A stretch of 64,000 nt of DNA from Halarchaeum rubridurum (GCF_014647115.1 NZ_BMOO01000004.1:62001-126000), one strand, 5' to 3'. Counted from the first letter of the stretch, positions 1-8,458 are shown. Notes: a model not told the origin generated them from the sequence alone. Numbers and translations: made by a program.

Positions 1-1147
1 CGACGACCCCGACCGCGGGCGGGAGCGGGTGGACGCCGTCGTGGTCGCGCTCGCTGAACGCGATGGCGCTCATCGTGCCGAAGACGACGAGGAAGGCGAA
101 GGAGGCGAGCGCCGTGATACCATCGAGCGTCCCGTAGACGGTGAGCCCGAGCGTGACGATGCCGAGGAGGAGGACGGTGCGCTGTGGGACGCCGTCGCCG
201 TCGCTCGACGCGACGCGGTCGGGGAGGACGTCCTCGTCCGTCATCCCGTTCGCGAAGTGCGCCGCGGAGAAGAGCGTCGCGTTGATGGCGCTCCCCGTCG
301 AGACGACGGCCGCGACGGCGATGACCGTGAAGCCGAGCGACCCGAGGACGGGTTCGGCGGCCTTCGCCAGCGCTATCTCGCCGTATCGGGCGATCTGTGC
401 GGGCGTGAGGAGGCTCGTCGTCGTGACGCCGACGAGGACGTACGTGGCGACGGCGGTCGGGATAGCGACGTAGACGGCGCGCGGAATCGTCGTCTCGGCG
501 TCGGCGATGCTCTCCCGGTCGTAGAAGAGCAGCTGCCATCCCTGGAAGGCGACGAAGGAGACGCCGGCGGCGACGACGGGCGCGACCGTCGCGGCCCCCG
601 CGGTCCCGAAGTCGAGCAGGCCGTTCGCGCTCCCGTAGACCGCCGCGAGGACGCCGAAGCCGACGAGGACGAGCATCTTCGCGGCGACGAGGACGTTCTC
701 CGCGGTGCCGGTGGCGCGCGCGCCCATACGGTTGAGCGCGACGAAACCCACGACGGCGAGCGCGGAGACGAGCGGCCGCGCGAGCCCGCCGAGGACCTCG
801 CGCAGCCCGAGGAGGCCGACTGTGTACTCGCCGAAGGCGTAGGCGTACATCGCCATCGAGCCGACGTAGCCGAAGAGGAGCGTCCACCCCACCATCCCCG
901 CGACCGTCGTGTTGTCCGTGTAGCGCTGGACGAAGGTGACCGAAGCACCCGTCCGGTCCGACACCGCGTTGAGACGGTTGTACGAGTAGCCCGCACAGAG
1001 CGCGACGACGCCCGCGACGACGAACGCGAGCCACGTCCGCGTGCCGGCGATCCGCGCGACGACGCCGAGGACGGAGAAAATCCCGCCGCCGATCATCCCG
1101 CCGAGCGCGATGGAGACCGCCGAGGGGAGCCCGAGTCGTTCCGACAT
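1..1147 (-). CDS. APC-family amino acid permease, C-terminus cut by window edge
   Basis: The minus-strand frame opens at an ATG and stays open to the window edge, so the C-terminus is missing. The product is a polytopic membrane protein. Near the N-terminus it has the APC-superfamily pattern SIALGGMIGGGIFSVLGV (about residues 10-28), where unwound glycines in helix 1 bind substrate. At least ten hydrophobic helices follow. By family, this is a cytoplasmic-membrane secondary transporter for amino acids or related amines; the substrate cannot be read from sequence. The upstream neighbour diverges (a flavin/F420 oxidoreductase) with about 125 bases between starts. No regulatory motif stands out. 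Confidence 0.85.
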   Translation of the reverse strand, partial: MSERLGLPSAVSIALGGMIGGGIFSVLGVVARIAGTRTWLAFVVAGVVALCAGYSYNRLNAVSDRTGASVTFVQRYTDNTTVAGMVGWTLLFGYVGSMAMYAYAFGEYTVGLLGLREVLGGLARPLVSALAVVGFVALNRMGARATGTAENVLVAAKMLVLVGFGVLAAVYGSANGLLDFGTAGAATVAPVVAAGVSFVAFQGWQLLFYDRESIADAETTIPRAVYVAIPTAVATYVLVGVTTTSLLTPAQIARYGEIALAKAAEPVLGSLGFTVIAVAAVVSTGSAINATLFSAAHFANGMTDEDVLPDRVASSDGDGVPQRTVLLLGIVTLGLTVYGTLDGITALASFAFLVVFGTMSAIAFSERDHDGVHPLPPAVGVV

Positions 1148-1272
1148 CACGCCGCCGTAGGGCGAGGGGACGCTTAGGGGTACGGGCCGGCGGGGGTGAC
1201 GGAGCGGACACGCGAAGCGAGGCGCGCCGCGGCCCCGAACGCTAAACGAGCCCCGGCCGTACGCCGTCGCGT

Positions 1273-2229
1273 ATGCGCTTTGGCTACCACAACGCCTCGT
1301 TCCACTACCCCGACGCCGACGACGCCTTCGAGGGCGCGATGGCGCTCGCGCGACGCCTGGAGGGCGCGGGCTTCGAGTGGGTCTCCGTCATGGACCACCT
1401 CTGGCAGCTCCCCTTCGTCGGCGTCCGCGACGAGCCGTTCTTCGACGCCTACACGACGCTCCCGGCGCTCGCCCGCGAAACCGGGTCGATGGACCTCTCC
1501 GCGCTCGTGACGAGCCCGCACTACCGCAACCCCGCGATGCTCGGCCGCCAGCTCGCCACGCTCGACCACGCGAGCGGCGGGCGCGCCGTCCTCGGCATCG
1601 GCGCGGGCTGGTTCGAGGAGGAGTACGACGCCTACGGCTTCGACTTCCCCGAGATTCCCACGCGCGTCCACCAGCTCCGCGACACCGTGAACCTCGTGCG
1701 TGCGATGTGGACCGAGGAATCCCCCGTCACCTTCGAGTCCGACTACCACGACGTCGAGGAGCTCTACCTCGAACCCAAGCCCGTCCAGGACGGCGGCCCG
1801 GACGTCCTCGTCGGCGGCGGTGGCGAGGACCTCACCCTGAAGGCCGTCGCGGACCTCGCCGACCGCTGGAACGTCCCCGGCGTGAGCCCCGAGGCGTTCG
1901 CGCACAAACTCGACGTCCTAGAGGGGTACTGCGAGGACTTCGGGACCGACTACGACGCCATCGAGAAGACCGTGCTCCAGACGGTCATCGTCCGCGACGA
2001 CGAGGACGACGCCCACGCCGTCTACGAGGACCTGCAGAACGAGACCGCCGCGGCCGACCCGACGCCGCGCGGCGAGTACCGGGGGCTGGTCGGTACGCCC
2101 GCGCAGGTGAAGGCGGGCATCGAGCGCTTCGAGGCGGAGGGCGCGGAGATGGTGATGCTCCGCGCCGAACGCAACGACCCCGAGACGATAGACCGGCTCG
2201 TCGAGGACGTCGTGCCGGAGATGGGGTGA
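1273..2229 (+). CDS. LLM-class F420/flavin-dependent oxidoreductase
   Basis: This 318-residue protein has the luciferase-like monooxygenase (LLM) TIM-barrel pattern: MRFGYHNASF at the start, WVSVMDHLWQLP near residue 35, a TSPHYRNPAMLGRQLATLDHASGGRAV-type segment near residues 78-104, GIGAGWFEEEY following, and a C-terminal EAEGAEMVMLRAER strand. In haloarchaea such proteins usually use reduced coenzyme F420 or FMN for hydride transfer; the substrate is unknown. Length is normal for the family. The start sits about 30 bases after a TAAAC-containing AT-rich patch, consistent with a leaderless transcript. It is transcribed away from the permease gene and faces the thermosome gene. Confidence 0.85.
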   Translation: MRFGYHNASFHYPDADDAFEGAMALARRLEGAGFEWVSVMDHLWQLPFVGVRDEPFFDAYTTLPALARETGSMDLSALVTSPHYRNPAMLGRQLATLDHASGGRAVLGIGAGWFEEEYDAYGFDFPEIPTRVHQLRDTVNLVRAMWTEESPVTFESDYHDVEELYLEPKPVQDGGPDVLVGGGGEDLTLKAVADLADRWNVPGVSPEAFAHKLDVLEGYCEDFGTDYDAIEKTVLQTVIVRDDEDDAHAVYEDLQNETAAADPTPRGEYRGLVGTPAQVKAGIERFEAEGAEMVMLRAERNDPETIDRLVEDVVPEMG

Positions 2230-2278
2230 GTGTCGGACGCGGAGAGCGCGCCGTCGACGCGCGCGACGGGAGGCCGCG

Positions 2279-3847
2279 TCACTCCGCGGCGATGACGTCG
2301 TCGATGCGGACGACCATGGTCGCGGCCTCGGTGGCGGAGGCGAGCGCCTCGTGCTTGACGGCGGCGGGGTCGATGACGCCGTGGTCGACGGGGTCGGCGA
2401 TCTCGCCGCGTTCGCCGACGGTGACGACGCCGGCGCGGCCGGTCTCGTTCGCGGCGCGGAGGTCGACGAGGGCGTCGATGGGGTCCATGCCGGTGTTCTC
2501 GGCGAGGGTACGCGGGAGGGCGTCGAGGGCGTCGGCGTAGGCCTCGGCGGCGAGCTGGGCGCGGCCGTCGATGCGCGCGGCCTCATCGCGGATGCGGTCG
2601 GCGATGGCGATTTCGACGCAGCCGGCACCGGGGACGACGCCGCCGTCGTCGAGGGCGACGGCGACGACGTCGAGGGCGTCGCCGATGGCGCGTTCGAGTT
2701 CGTCGAGGACGTGCGCGGTGCTCCCGCGGACGAGGAGGGTGACGGTGCTGGCGTCGGCGCCGCCTTCGATGAACGTGAGGTCGTCCCCGCCGTAGCGTTC
2801 GACGCGGACGGACTCGGCGGAGCCGAGGTCGGCGTCGTCGACGTCGTCGACGCTCCCGACGACGGTCGCGCCGGTCGCCGAGGCGATTGCGTTCACGTCG
2901 GACTGCGTCACGCTCTCGAAGGCGAGGACGCCCGCCTCGGCGAGGAAGGCGGCGACGCGGTCGTCGATGGACTTCTGGGAGACGAGGACGTCGACGCCGG
3001 CGTCGCGGACGGCCTCGGCGTAGCGGCGGAGTTCGCTCTCCTCGGCGTCGAGCGCGGCGCTGAGCTGGTCGACGCTCGTGATGGTGTACTCGACGTCCGC
3101 GCTGGTCTCGCGGGTGTCGAGTTTCGCGTCGAGGACGAGGACGCTGGCGTCGGTCACATCGCGGGGCATGTCGTCGCGGACGGGGTCGGTGTCGGCGACG
3201 ATGCCGCGGACGAGTTCGGTCGCGCCGGAGGAGGCGCCGGATTGGGCGTGGACGCGGACGGCGTCGCGGTTCGCGCCCTCGTCGTCCGCGACCTGCTGGA
3301 CGGCCTCGACGACGAGGTCCGCGAGCGCGTCGGCGTTCGCGTCGCCCGTGCCCTTCCCGGTCATCGAGGTGGCGGCGACGCGGCGGAGGAGGTCGTCGTC
3401 GACGTCGTCGTCGAGTCGGAGGTCGTCGATGGCGGCGTGGCCGATGTCACGCGCGGCCGCGTACCCCTCGACGATGGTGGTCGGGTGGACGTCGTCGGCG
3501 AGGAGGTCCTCGGCCTTCGCGAGGAGTTGCCCGGCGAGGACGGAGGCGGTGGTGGTGCCGTCGCCGACCTCGTCCTCCTGGGTCCGGGCGACCTCGACGA
3601 GCATCTGCGCGGCGGGGTGTTCGATGTCCATCTCCTCTAAGATGGTCACGCCGTCGTTCGTGATGACGACGGTGCCGGTGGAGTCGACGAGCATCTTGTC
3701 CATGCCCCGGGGGCCGAGGGTCGTGCGGACGGCGTCGGCGACCGCCTTCCCGGCGGCGATGTTCGACGTCTGCGCGTCGCGCCCGCGGGTGCGCTGCGCG
3801 TCGTCACCGAGGATGAACACCGGACTTCGAGTACCCTGTACGGACAT
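2279..3847 (-). CDS. thermosome subunit (group II chaperonin)
   Basis: This 522-residue protein is an archaeal group II chaperonin subunit that builds the ATP-driven double-ring folding chamber in the cytoplasm. Diagnostic motifs are LGPRGMDKM (44-52), NDGVTIL (64-70), the ATP-site GDGTTT (95-100) and [11 protein letters not shown] in the C-terminal equatorial half. It ends ...[11 protein letters not shown], without the Gly-Gly-Met-rich tail found on many haloarchaeal thermosome subunits. Haloarchaea often encode up to three paralogues, and the tail-less one is a known subtype (CCT3-like). A TATA-like element lies about 30 bases before the ATG. Product assignment is firm; which paralogue it is remains an inference. 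Confidence 0.95.
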   Translation of the reverse strand: MSVQGTRSPVFILGDDAQRTRGRDAQTSNIAAGKAVADAVRTTLGPRGMDKMLVDSTGTVVITNDGVTILEEMDIEHPAAQMLVEVARTQEDEVGDGTTTASVLAGQLLAKAEDLLADDVHPTTIVEGYAAARDIGHAAIDDLRLDDDVDDDLLRRVAATSMTGKGTGDANADALADLVVEAVQQVADDEGANRDAVRVHAQSGASSGATELVRGIVADTDPVRDDMPRDVTDASVLVLDAKLDTRETSADVEYTITSVDQLSAALDAEESELRRYAEAVRDAGVDVLVSQKSIDDRVAAFLAEAGVLAFESVTQSDVNAIASATGATVVGSVDDVDDADLGSAESVRVERYGGDDLTFIEGGADASTVTLLVRGSTAHVLDELERAIGDALDVVAVALDDGGVVPGAGCVEIAIADRIRDEAARIDGRAQLAAEAYADALDALPRTLAENTGMDPIDALVDLRAANETGRAGVVTVGERGEIADPVDHGVIDPAAVKHEALASATEAATMVVRIDDVIAAE

Positions 3848-3870
3848 AGGTGCAGGAGAGGCTAGCAGGT

Positions 3871-3885
3871 CTACATATAGTTTCC
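3871..3885 (-). promoter_or_regulatory. thermosome promoter (BRE/TATA-like)
   Basis: Read on the minus strand this is GGAAACTATATGTAG. The purine-rich GGAAA followed by CTATATG matches an archaeal BRE/TATA arrangement. It lies about 28-35 bases before the thermosome ATG, so the transcript probably starts at or a few bases before the start codon. It is a marked AT-rich island in a very GC-rich region. Confidence 0.6.
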
Positions 3886-3984
3886 GTGGCGTGTGCTGTG
3901 CAAGAACGCGAGAGCGGTGCTGACGCGGGCGGCGACGGGCGACGGCACGGGCAGGTGACGAGCGGATACCCGACTACGGGTGGC

Positions 3985-4905
3985 TCACGGGTCGTAGCGC
4001 GACATCGCGCGGTCCATCCGCGAGGAGACGCCGTTGGGGTTCCGGGTCGGGGTGCGGTCGCGGCGTCGCGCCCGGAGGCCGTCCTCGACGCCGGCGGCGG
4101 CGTTCGCCACGACGGCGCGCCCGCGGGAGAGCCACGAGGAGGGCGTCTCGTCGCCGCCGAGCACGTTGCGCGCCGCGGTGCCGGCCTCGCGGAGCGCGTG
4201 CGTGACAGCGCGCCACGCGACGGGGGGGCTGAGGCCGTAGTTCTTGGCGAGGCGATAGCCGAGGGCGCGGTACTTCAGGCCGGTCGCGGACCCGTCGGGG
4301 GTCTCGGCGACGCGGTCGGGCACGTCGTCGCCCTCGGCGCGCAACACGGCGAAGGCGGGCTTCCACGCGACGCGGAGGTCGAGGCCGGCGAGGCGGTGGG
4401 CGGCGTCGCGGGCCGCACCCGTCTCCAGGTACTCGTCGAAGCCGTCGAGGGCGTCCGCGGCCGCGCGGGTGAACGCGACGTTGCCGCCGTCGAAGTAGCG
4501 GACGTCGCGGCCGGCGACGGTCTCTCGCTCGCACTCCTCGGTTGTGACGCCGCCGGAGACGGCGCGGTGGACGGGACCGGTGACGACGTCCGCGCCCGTC
4601 TCGATTGCCGCCGCGAGCGCGTCGTACCACTCCTCGCGGACGACCGAGCGGTGGTCGACGAAGGCGACGACGTCGCCGCTCGCGGCCGCGAGCCCGGCGT
4701 TCCGGGAGGCGTTGATGTTCCGCTCGGGGAGTTCGAGGAGGACGTCGACGGCGGGGTGGTCGCGGACGAGCCCCGAGGTCCCGTCGCTTGAGGGACCGTT
4801 GACGACGACGACCTCGACGTCGGGGAGGCGCGTATCGAGGGCGTCGAGGACGCGCGCGAGGCGGCGGCGCGCGTTCAGGGTGGGGACGACCACCGACAAC
4901 TCCAT
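3985..4905 (-). CDS. family 2 glycosyltransferase
   Basis: This 306-residue protein begins MELSVVVPTLNARRRLARVL, the nucleotide-sugar-binding beta strand of GT-A family 2 enzymes. GPSSDGTSGLVRD follows near residue 38, NINASRNAGLAAASGD near 63-78, and FVDHRSV (82-88) stands where the DxD metal motif normally lies. It probably transfers a sugar from a nucleotide donor to a lipid or glycan at the cytoplasmic face of the membrane; the acceptor is unknown. The hydrophilic C-terminus shows no obvious membrane helices. It lies 45 bases downstream of a methyltransferase gene in the same orientation and may be co-transcribed with it. Confidence 0.8.
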   Translation of the reverse strand: MELSVVVPTLNARRRLARVLDALDTRLPDVEVVVVNGPSSDGTSGLVRDHPAVDVLLELPERNINASRNAGLAAASGDVVAFVDHRSVVREEWYDALAAAIETGADVVTGPVHRAVSGGVTTEECERETVAGRDVRYFDGGNVAFTRAAADALDGFDEYLETGAARDAAHRLAGLDLRVAWKPAFAVLRAEGDDVPDRVAETPDGSATGLKYRALGYRLAKNYGLSPPVAWRAVTHALREAGTAARNVLGGDETPSSWLSRGRAVVANAAAGVEDGLRARRRDRTPTRNPNGVSSRMDRAMSRYDP

Positions 4906-4950
4906 AGCACTACCGAGCGGGGCCGCGCGTAAAAACGCCGCGGCACGGCG

Positions 4951-5655
4951 TCAGACGTGCGCGTGCCAGTAGGAGACGGACGCGAGGTGGTCGCCGAACG
5001 GGGTGTCGCCGACGGCGACGTCGGCGTCGCGGATGGGGTCGGCGAGCCAGCCGGGGAGCTTGCGGTAGAAGCCGTAGGGGAGGACGAAGTCGTGGGCGTC
5101 GCTGCGGAGCGTGAGGCCGGCGCCGCGGAGGAGGTCGTGGACCTCGCTCGTCGAGTAGAGGCGCGACCCCATCGGGAGCAGGGAGTTGTAGAGCGAGCGC
5201 GTGCTGTAGCGGTTGAAGGTGTCGAAGAAGACGTCGGCCTTCGAGACGCGGGCCATCTCGCTGAGGAACTTCGCGGGGGTGTCGGCGAGGTGGAAGAAGC
5301 GCATGGCGAAGACGGCGTCGAAGTAGTCGTCGGGGAAGGGGAGGCGGGCGGCGTCGCCGCGCATGAACGCCAGGTGGTCGTCGACGCCGACGTCGCGGGC
5401 CTTCGCGCGCCCCTCGCGGAGCATCGCCGCGGAGATGTCCATCCCGGTGATGTCGGCGCCCCGCTGGGCGCAGAGGACGGTGAACCGGCCGGTCCCGCAC
5501 GCGACTTCGAGCACCCGCTTGCCGTCGAGCGGGCCGAGGGCGTCGAGAACCGCCTCCTTCTCGCGGCGGTCGATGAGCCGGCCGCCGCCGGAGAAGCGCT
5601 TGTCCTCGTACTCCGCCGCGACCTCGTCGGCCTGGTACCACTCCTGTCCCTTCAC
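4951..5655 (-). CDS. class I SAM-dependent methyltransferase
   Basis: This 234-residue protein carries the SAM-binding motif I VLEVACGTGRFT (about 48-59), motif II ADITGMDISAAML, and post-motif DAVFAMRFFHL near residue 115, typical of the UbiE/Methyltransf_11 fold. The acceptor cannot be told from sequence. The start used is a GTG at 5655; the preceding reverse-strand sequence has a TTTTACC patch about 35 bases upstream that could be the TATA box. It precedes the glycosyltransferase gene on the same strand by 45 bases, so a joint role in modifying a lipid or glycan is possible but unproven. Confidence 0.8.
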   Translation of the reverse strand: MKGQEWYQADEVAAEYEDKRFSGGGRLIDRREKEAVLDALGPLDGKRVLEVACGTGRFTVLCAQRGADITGMDISAAMLREGRAKARDVGVDDHLAFMRGDAARLPFPDDYFDAVFAMRFFHLADTPAKFLSEMARVSKADVFFDTFNRYSTRSLYNSLLPMGSRLYSTSEVHDLLRGAGLTLRSDAHDFVLPYGFYRKLPGWLADPIRDADVAVGDTPFGDHLASVSYWHAHV

Positions 5656-5782
5656 GGTCTACTCGTCTCTACCTCGGCGGGGAGGTAAAACGATACTGGA
5701 TGCGCGCCGGCGTGGGGAACGTCGCGGCGAGTCGGGACGCCCCACCGACGGGCGACCGCCCACGGGACCCCCTCGGATACGA

Positions 5783-5799
5783 CCTTATACTGTATAAGG
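5783..5799. promoter_or_regulatory. perfect 17-bp palindrome, candidate operator
   Basis: The sequence is CCTTATACTGTATAAGG: two perfect 8-base arms around a central T. It is flanked by a wider CCTCGG...CCGAGG inverted pair. It lies in the divergent space between the methyltransferase gene and the winged-helix regulator at 5855, centred about 64 bases before that regulator's start and upstream of its own TATA-like TTTATC. A related half site occurs at 56054. Binding by a dimeric regulator, perhaps the adjacent one, is inferred. Confidence 0.5.
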
Positions 5800-5854
5800 A
5801 CCGAGGGCGTCGAAAGTACCAACCTTTATCTACGGGTGTGTGCGATTTACTGCC

Positions 5855-6124
5855 ATGAGTACGACGGGAGAGCAGCGACGTTCACCGATAAAACACGACG
5901 AGGAGTTCCGCGAGCGCCTCCGCGAACTCCCGCCGAGCGCGAAGCTCGTCGCGAAAGTCCTCGAAACCGAGGAGCCCCTCTCGCAGGGCCAGCTCGCCGA
6001 GGAGTCGCTGCTGCCGGACCGAACCGTCCGCTACGCCCTCAACCGCCTCGACGAGGCCGGACTCGTCGACTCGCGCTATAGCTTCCGCGACGCGCGCAAA
6101 CAGGTCTACTTCCTCGACCACTGA
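5855..6124 (+). CDS. small winged-helix DNA-binding protein (MarR-like)
   Basis: This 89-residue protein is dominated by one winged helix: an N-terminal charged segment, then ELPPSAKLVAKVLETEEPLS, QGQLAEESLLPDRTVRYALN (recognition helix region, about 45-64), LDEAGLVDSRYS and a beta wing ending VYFLDH. Such haloarchaeal one-domain MarR/ArsR-like proteins act as transcription regulators. The ATG chosen lies about 28 bases after a TTTATC box, as in a leaderless mRNA; an in-frame ATG five codons earlier is too close to that box. A perfect palindrome stands upstream. The next gene starts 5 bases after its stop. Confidence 0.75.
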   Translation: MSTTGEQRRSPIKHDEEFRERLRELPPSAKLVAKVLETEEPLSQGQLAEESLLPDRTVRYALNRLDEAGLVDSRYSFRDARKQVYFLDH

Positions 6125-6129
6125 CTCGC

Positions 6130-6885
6130 GTGCCCGGCGTCGAGCGCGTTCCCGTCCCCGTCGACTACCCCGTCCCGAGCGGTCGGACGAACGCGTACGT
6201 CGTCGACGACGTCCTCGTCGACCCCGCCGCGCGGTGCGCTCGACTCGACGACCTGGACGGAGTCGCGCACGTCGTCGCCACGCACACCCACGCCGACCAC
6301 GTCGACGCGCTCGCGCACTACACAGAGCGGACCGGTGCGACCGTCTGGGCGTACGCGCCCTACGCCGAGCGCTTCGCCGACGCGACCGGCGTCACACCGG
6401 ACCGGACCTACCGCGAGGGCGACGCCATCGGGCCGCTCGACGTCGTGGCGACCCCCGGCCACGCACCCGACCACGTCGCGTTCGCTGTCGGCGACACCTA
6501 CCTCGTCGGCGACTGCGCTCGCGCCGGCGGGAGCGTCGCCATCACCGACGAGGGCGACCTGCGCGCGTCCCTCACGAGCCTCCGCCGCCTCTACGCCCGG
6601 GCGCCCGACAGGCTCTATCCGGGCCACGGCGAGCCGATACGTCGGCCCCGCGAGCGCCTCGCCGAAATCGTCGCGCACCGCCGCGAGCGCGACCGGGACG
6701 TCCTCGCCGCCGTCGCGGCCGGGGCGGGGAGCGTCCCCGAGGTCGTCGACGCCGTCTACGAGCGCGACCTCGGCGACTACCGCGGTCTCGCCGCCGCGAC
6801 CGTCCGCGCGCACCTCGAGAAACTCGTCGTCGAGGACCGCGTGACGCGCGAGACGACGCGCGACGGCGTGCGGTATCGTGAGTGA
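6130..6885 (+). CDS. MBL-fold metallohydrolase with C-terminal winged helix
   Basis: This 251-residue protein has the metallo-beta-lactamase signature THTHADH (51-57), then GHAPDH (110-115), VGDC with the bridging Asp near 128 and PGHGEP near 165, so all the usual zinc ligands are present. The last ~65 residues (VAAGAGSVPEVVDAVYERD... to the end) look like the winged-helix tail seen in the LACTB2/MBLAC family. It probably hydrolyses a thioester, phosphodiester or similar bond; the substrate is unknown. It starts with GTG only 5 bases after the small regulator and is therefore probably co-transcribed with it. Confidence 0.8.
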   Translation: MPGVERVPVPVDYPVPSGRTNAYVVDDVLVDPAARCARLDDLDGVAHVVATHTHADHVDALAHYTERTGATVWAYAPYAERFADATGVTPDRTYREGDAIGPLDVVATPGHAPDHVAFAVGDTYLVGDCARAGGSVAITDEGDLRASLTSLRRLYARAPDRLYPGHGEPIRRPRERLAEIVAHRRERDRDVLAAVAAGAGSVPEVVDAVYERDLGDYRGLAAATVRAHLEKLVVEDRVTRETTRDGVRYRE

Positions 6886-6936
6886 GGGGACGGTGGACGC
6901 GGGAGGTTTTTCCGGGTCGCGCGCCGACGCATCGGC

Positions 6937-7626
6937 ATGGAGCGCCTCGAAGACGAACTCGACCGCGCGCGGGAGTTGGAGGTGGCCGCGCTCGCGGACG
7001 CCATCGAGGAGATCGGCTTCGAGTGCACGCGCTGTGGCGGCTGTTGTAAGGGCCTCGGCGAGGAGCACACGGCGACGGTGTTTCCCGAGGAGGTCCGCGA
7101 GCTCGCCGACGCCGAGGAATTGGAGTGGCGCGACGTCGCGCGCCCGATGCCGTTCGGCCTCGACGCCGACGGGACCGGCGAGACGTTCGAGTGGGCCCTC
7201 CAGACCGACGACTGCGGGGATTGTGCGTTCTACGAGGAGGACGACGCGAGCGCGGCGAGCGGCGGGGACGCCGCCGACGGGGAGCGCGGGACGGGCGCGT
7301 GTACCGTCCACGAGCACCGCCCGCTCATCTGTCGGACCTACCCCTTCTCGGTCGCGCTCGGCGGGACGAGCCAGCCGATGGGCGAGGCCGTCGACGAGGC
7401 GGGGATGGTCCGCGCCCACGAGTGCGAGGGGTTGGGACGCGACATCTCGCGGGCCGACGCCGAGGAGCTCGCCGCGGCGCTCAAAGAGCGCGCCGTCACG
7501 GAGCTAGAGGAGGCAATCGCCGTGCGCGACGAGTACGACCCCATCAACGCCGGCCCGGACGAGACGGTCGTCCACGACTCCGAGGGCGCGAAACGCCCCG
7601 ACGGCACGCGGTACGAGGCGGAATAG
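6937..7626 (+). CDS. YkgJ-family cysteine-cluster protein
   Basis: This 229-residue protein has CTRCGGCCKG at residues 30-39, then further cysteines at DDCGDC, GACTV, LICRTYPFSV and HECEG, the CxxCxxCC...C...C arrangement of the YkgJ/CxxCxxCC family (Fe-S or zinc binding, function mostly unknown). An acidic, Ala/Gly-rich insert sits just before GACTVHEHRP. The gene follows the MBL gene by about 50 bases on the same strand. Its last codons (DGTRYEAE-stop) are repeated twice more downstream at 7723 and 7955, so the 3' end belongs to a tandem-repeat block. Confidence 0.8.
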   Translation: MERLEDELDRARELEVAALADAIEEIGFECTRCGGCCKGLGEEHTATVFPEEVRELADAEELEWRDVARPMPFGLDADGTGETFEWALQTDDCGDCAFYEEDDASAASGGDAADGERGTGACTVHEHRPLICRTYPFSVALGGTSQPMGEAVDEAGMVRAHECEGLGRDISRADAEELAAALKERAVTELEEAIAVRDEYDPINAGPDETVVHDSEGAKRPDGTRYEAE

Positions 7627-7722
7627 CTCTCGACGGCCGAGCGAAGTGAGGTCGGAATTTTTCGCCCATGTTTTTGCGGCGAGCGGGTAGCGGAGCTACC
7701 CCGAGTCGGAAAAAGATGGGAT
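7603..7722. repeat. tandem repeat unit A (3' end of cysteine-cluster gene plus downstream)
   Basis: This 120-bp unit starts with GGCACGCGGTACGAGGCGGA, which is the last coding stretch of the YkgJ-family gene including its stop. It continues with an AGCGAAGTGAGG patch, a T-rich GTCGGAATTTTT, ATGTTTTTGCGGCGAGCGGG and GAGTCGGAAAAAGATGGG. The next unit begins exactly 120 bases later with the same sequence. Only this copy is coding; the short T tracts could act as archaeal terminators. Confidence 0.9.
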
Positions 7723-7954
7723 GGCACGCGGTACGAGGCGGAATAGCTCTCGACGGCCGAGCGAAGTGAGGTCGGAATTTTTCACCTCCGCGAGAACCGC
7801 GTTCTCGCTGATCCCGCACTCACTTCGCCGCACGGGCGACTCGTGGGTCGCCCGTGCGGCCAGCGGAACGCGACGCGTCACGCGTCGTTCGCGCGGACCA
7901 TGTTTTTGCGGCGAGCGGGTAGCGGAGCTACCCCGAGTCGGAAAAAGATGGGAT
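7723..7954. repeat. tandem repeat unit B, interrupted by a 114-base insert
   Basis: The first 61 bases match unit A, including the dead copy of the gene tail and its TAG. At 7784-7897 about 114 bases replace the two bases found in unit A. From 7898 unit A sequence resumes (CCATGTTTTTGCGGCG...) and runs to the start of unit C. The unit is therefore 232 bases rather than 120. It is non-coding and lies between convergent genes. Confidence 0.9.
7784..7897. other. hairpin-rich insert inside repeat unit B
   Basis: This insert contains three inverted repeats. First is CGAGAAC-cgc-GTTCTCG. Second is a perfect 14-bp stem at 7827-7840 pairing with 7847-7860 around the loop TCGTGG. Third is a GACGCGT...ACGCGTC pair near 7872-7886. 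No protein frame is convincing. It resembles a short palindromic intergenic element or a structured RNA, but it encodes no transposase and shows no clear terminal repeats. Confidence 0.55.
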
Positions 7955-7996
7955 GGCACGCGGTACGAGGCGGAATAGCTCTCGACGGCCGAGCGA
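7955..7996. repeat. tandem repeat unit C, truncated
   Basis: The unit repeats the gene-tail sequence GGCACGCGGTACGAGGCGGA, stop and CTCTCGACGGCCGAGCGA, and then diverges (CGCGAG instead of AGTGAG). It ends about 20 bases before the stop of the convergent TRAM-domain gene. Confidence 0.85.
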
Positions 7997-8017
7997 CGCG
8001 AGAGGAGAGAGGGGGAG

Positions 8018-8458
8018 TCAGGCGTCGGCGTCGTCCTCGATGGTCTCGCCGACGGCGAAGTTGGACTTCACCTGCGTGATTTCGACCTTGACGCGGTCGC
8101 CGATTTCGACGCCGGGGACGATGATGACGTAGCCGCGCTCGACGCGCGCGATGCCGTCGCCCTGCTTGCCGATGTCCTCGATTTCGACGTATCGGATTTC
8201 GCCCTGCTCGACGGGGGGCTGTGGCCCCTCGCCGGTGGCGTCGCCGGTCGCGGGCGTGGCGCTCCCGGAGGCGGTGTCGGACGGGGCGGCGTCGCTCGCG
8301 CCGGCGTCGTCGCGCTCGATGAGCGCGACGCGATAGACCTCGCCGGGGTCGACGGCACCCGTCTCGATTTCGCTGGTCGGGACGCGGACGACGTACTCGT
8401 CGTCGCTGACAGTCACTTCGGCGTTGAACAGACAGAGGAGCTGATCGGAGATTTCCAC
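8018..8458 (-). CDS. TRAM-domain protein
   Basis: This 146-residue protein ends in a TRAM-type OB-fold: EIRYVEIEDIGKQGDGIARV, then GYVIIVPGVEIGDRVKVEIT and a VGETIEDD tail (about residues 85-146). TRAM domains bind RNA, and small TRAM proteins in archaea are thought to act as RNA chaperones. The first 45 residues form a separate short beta-rich segment, and a disordered Ser/Ala/Thr linker joins the two. The start is a GTG; a TATTATGG box lies about 33 bases upstream. It converges on the repeat block after the cysteine-cluster gene. Confidence 0.85.
   Translation of the reverse strand: MEISDQLLCLFNAEVTVSDDEYVVRVPTSEIETGAVDPGEVYRVALIERDDAGASDAAPSDTASGSATPATGDATGEGPQPPVEQGEIRYVEIEDIGKQGDGIARVERGYVIIVPGVEIGDRVKVEITQVKSNFAVGETIEDDADA

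Noticed and set aside
7600-8000. CRISPR array
   Set aside because: The repeats are 120-232 bases apart, derived from a gene end and without spacers of regular size; no cas genes are near.
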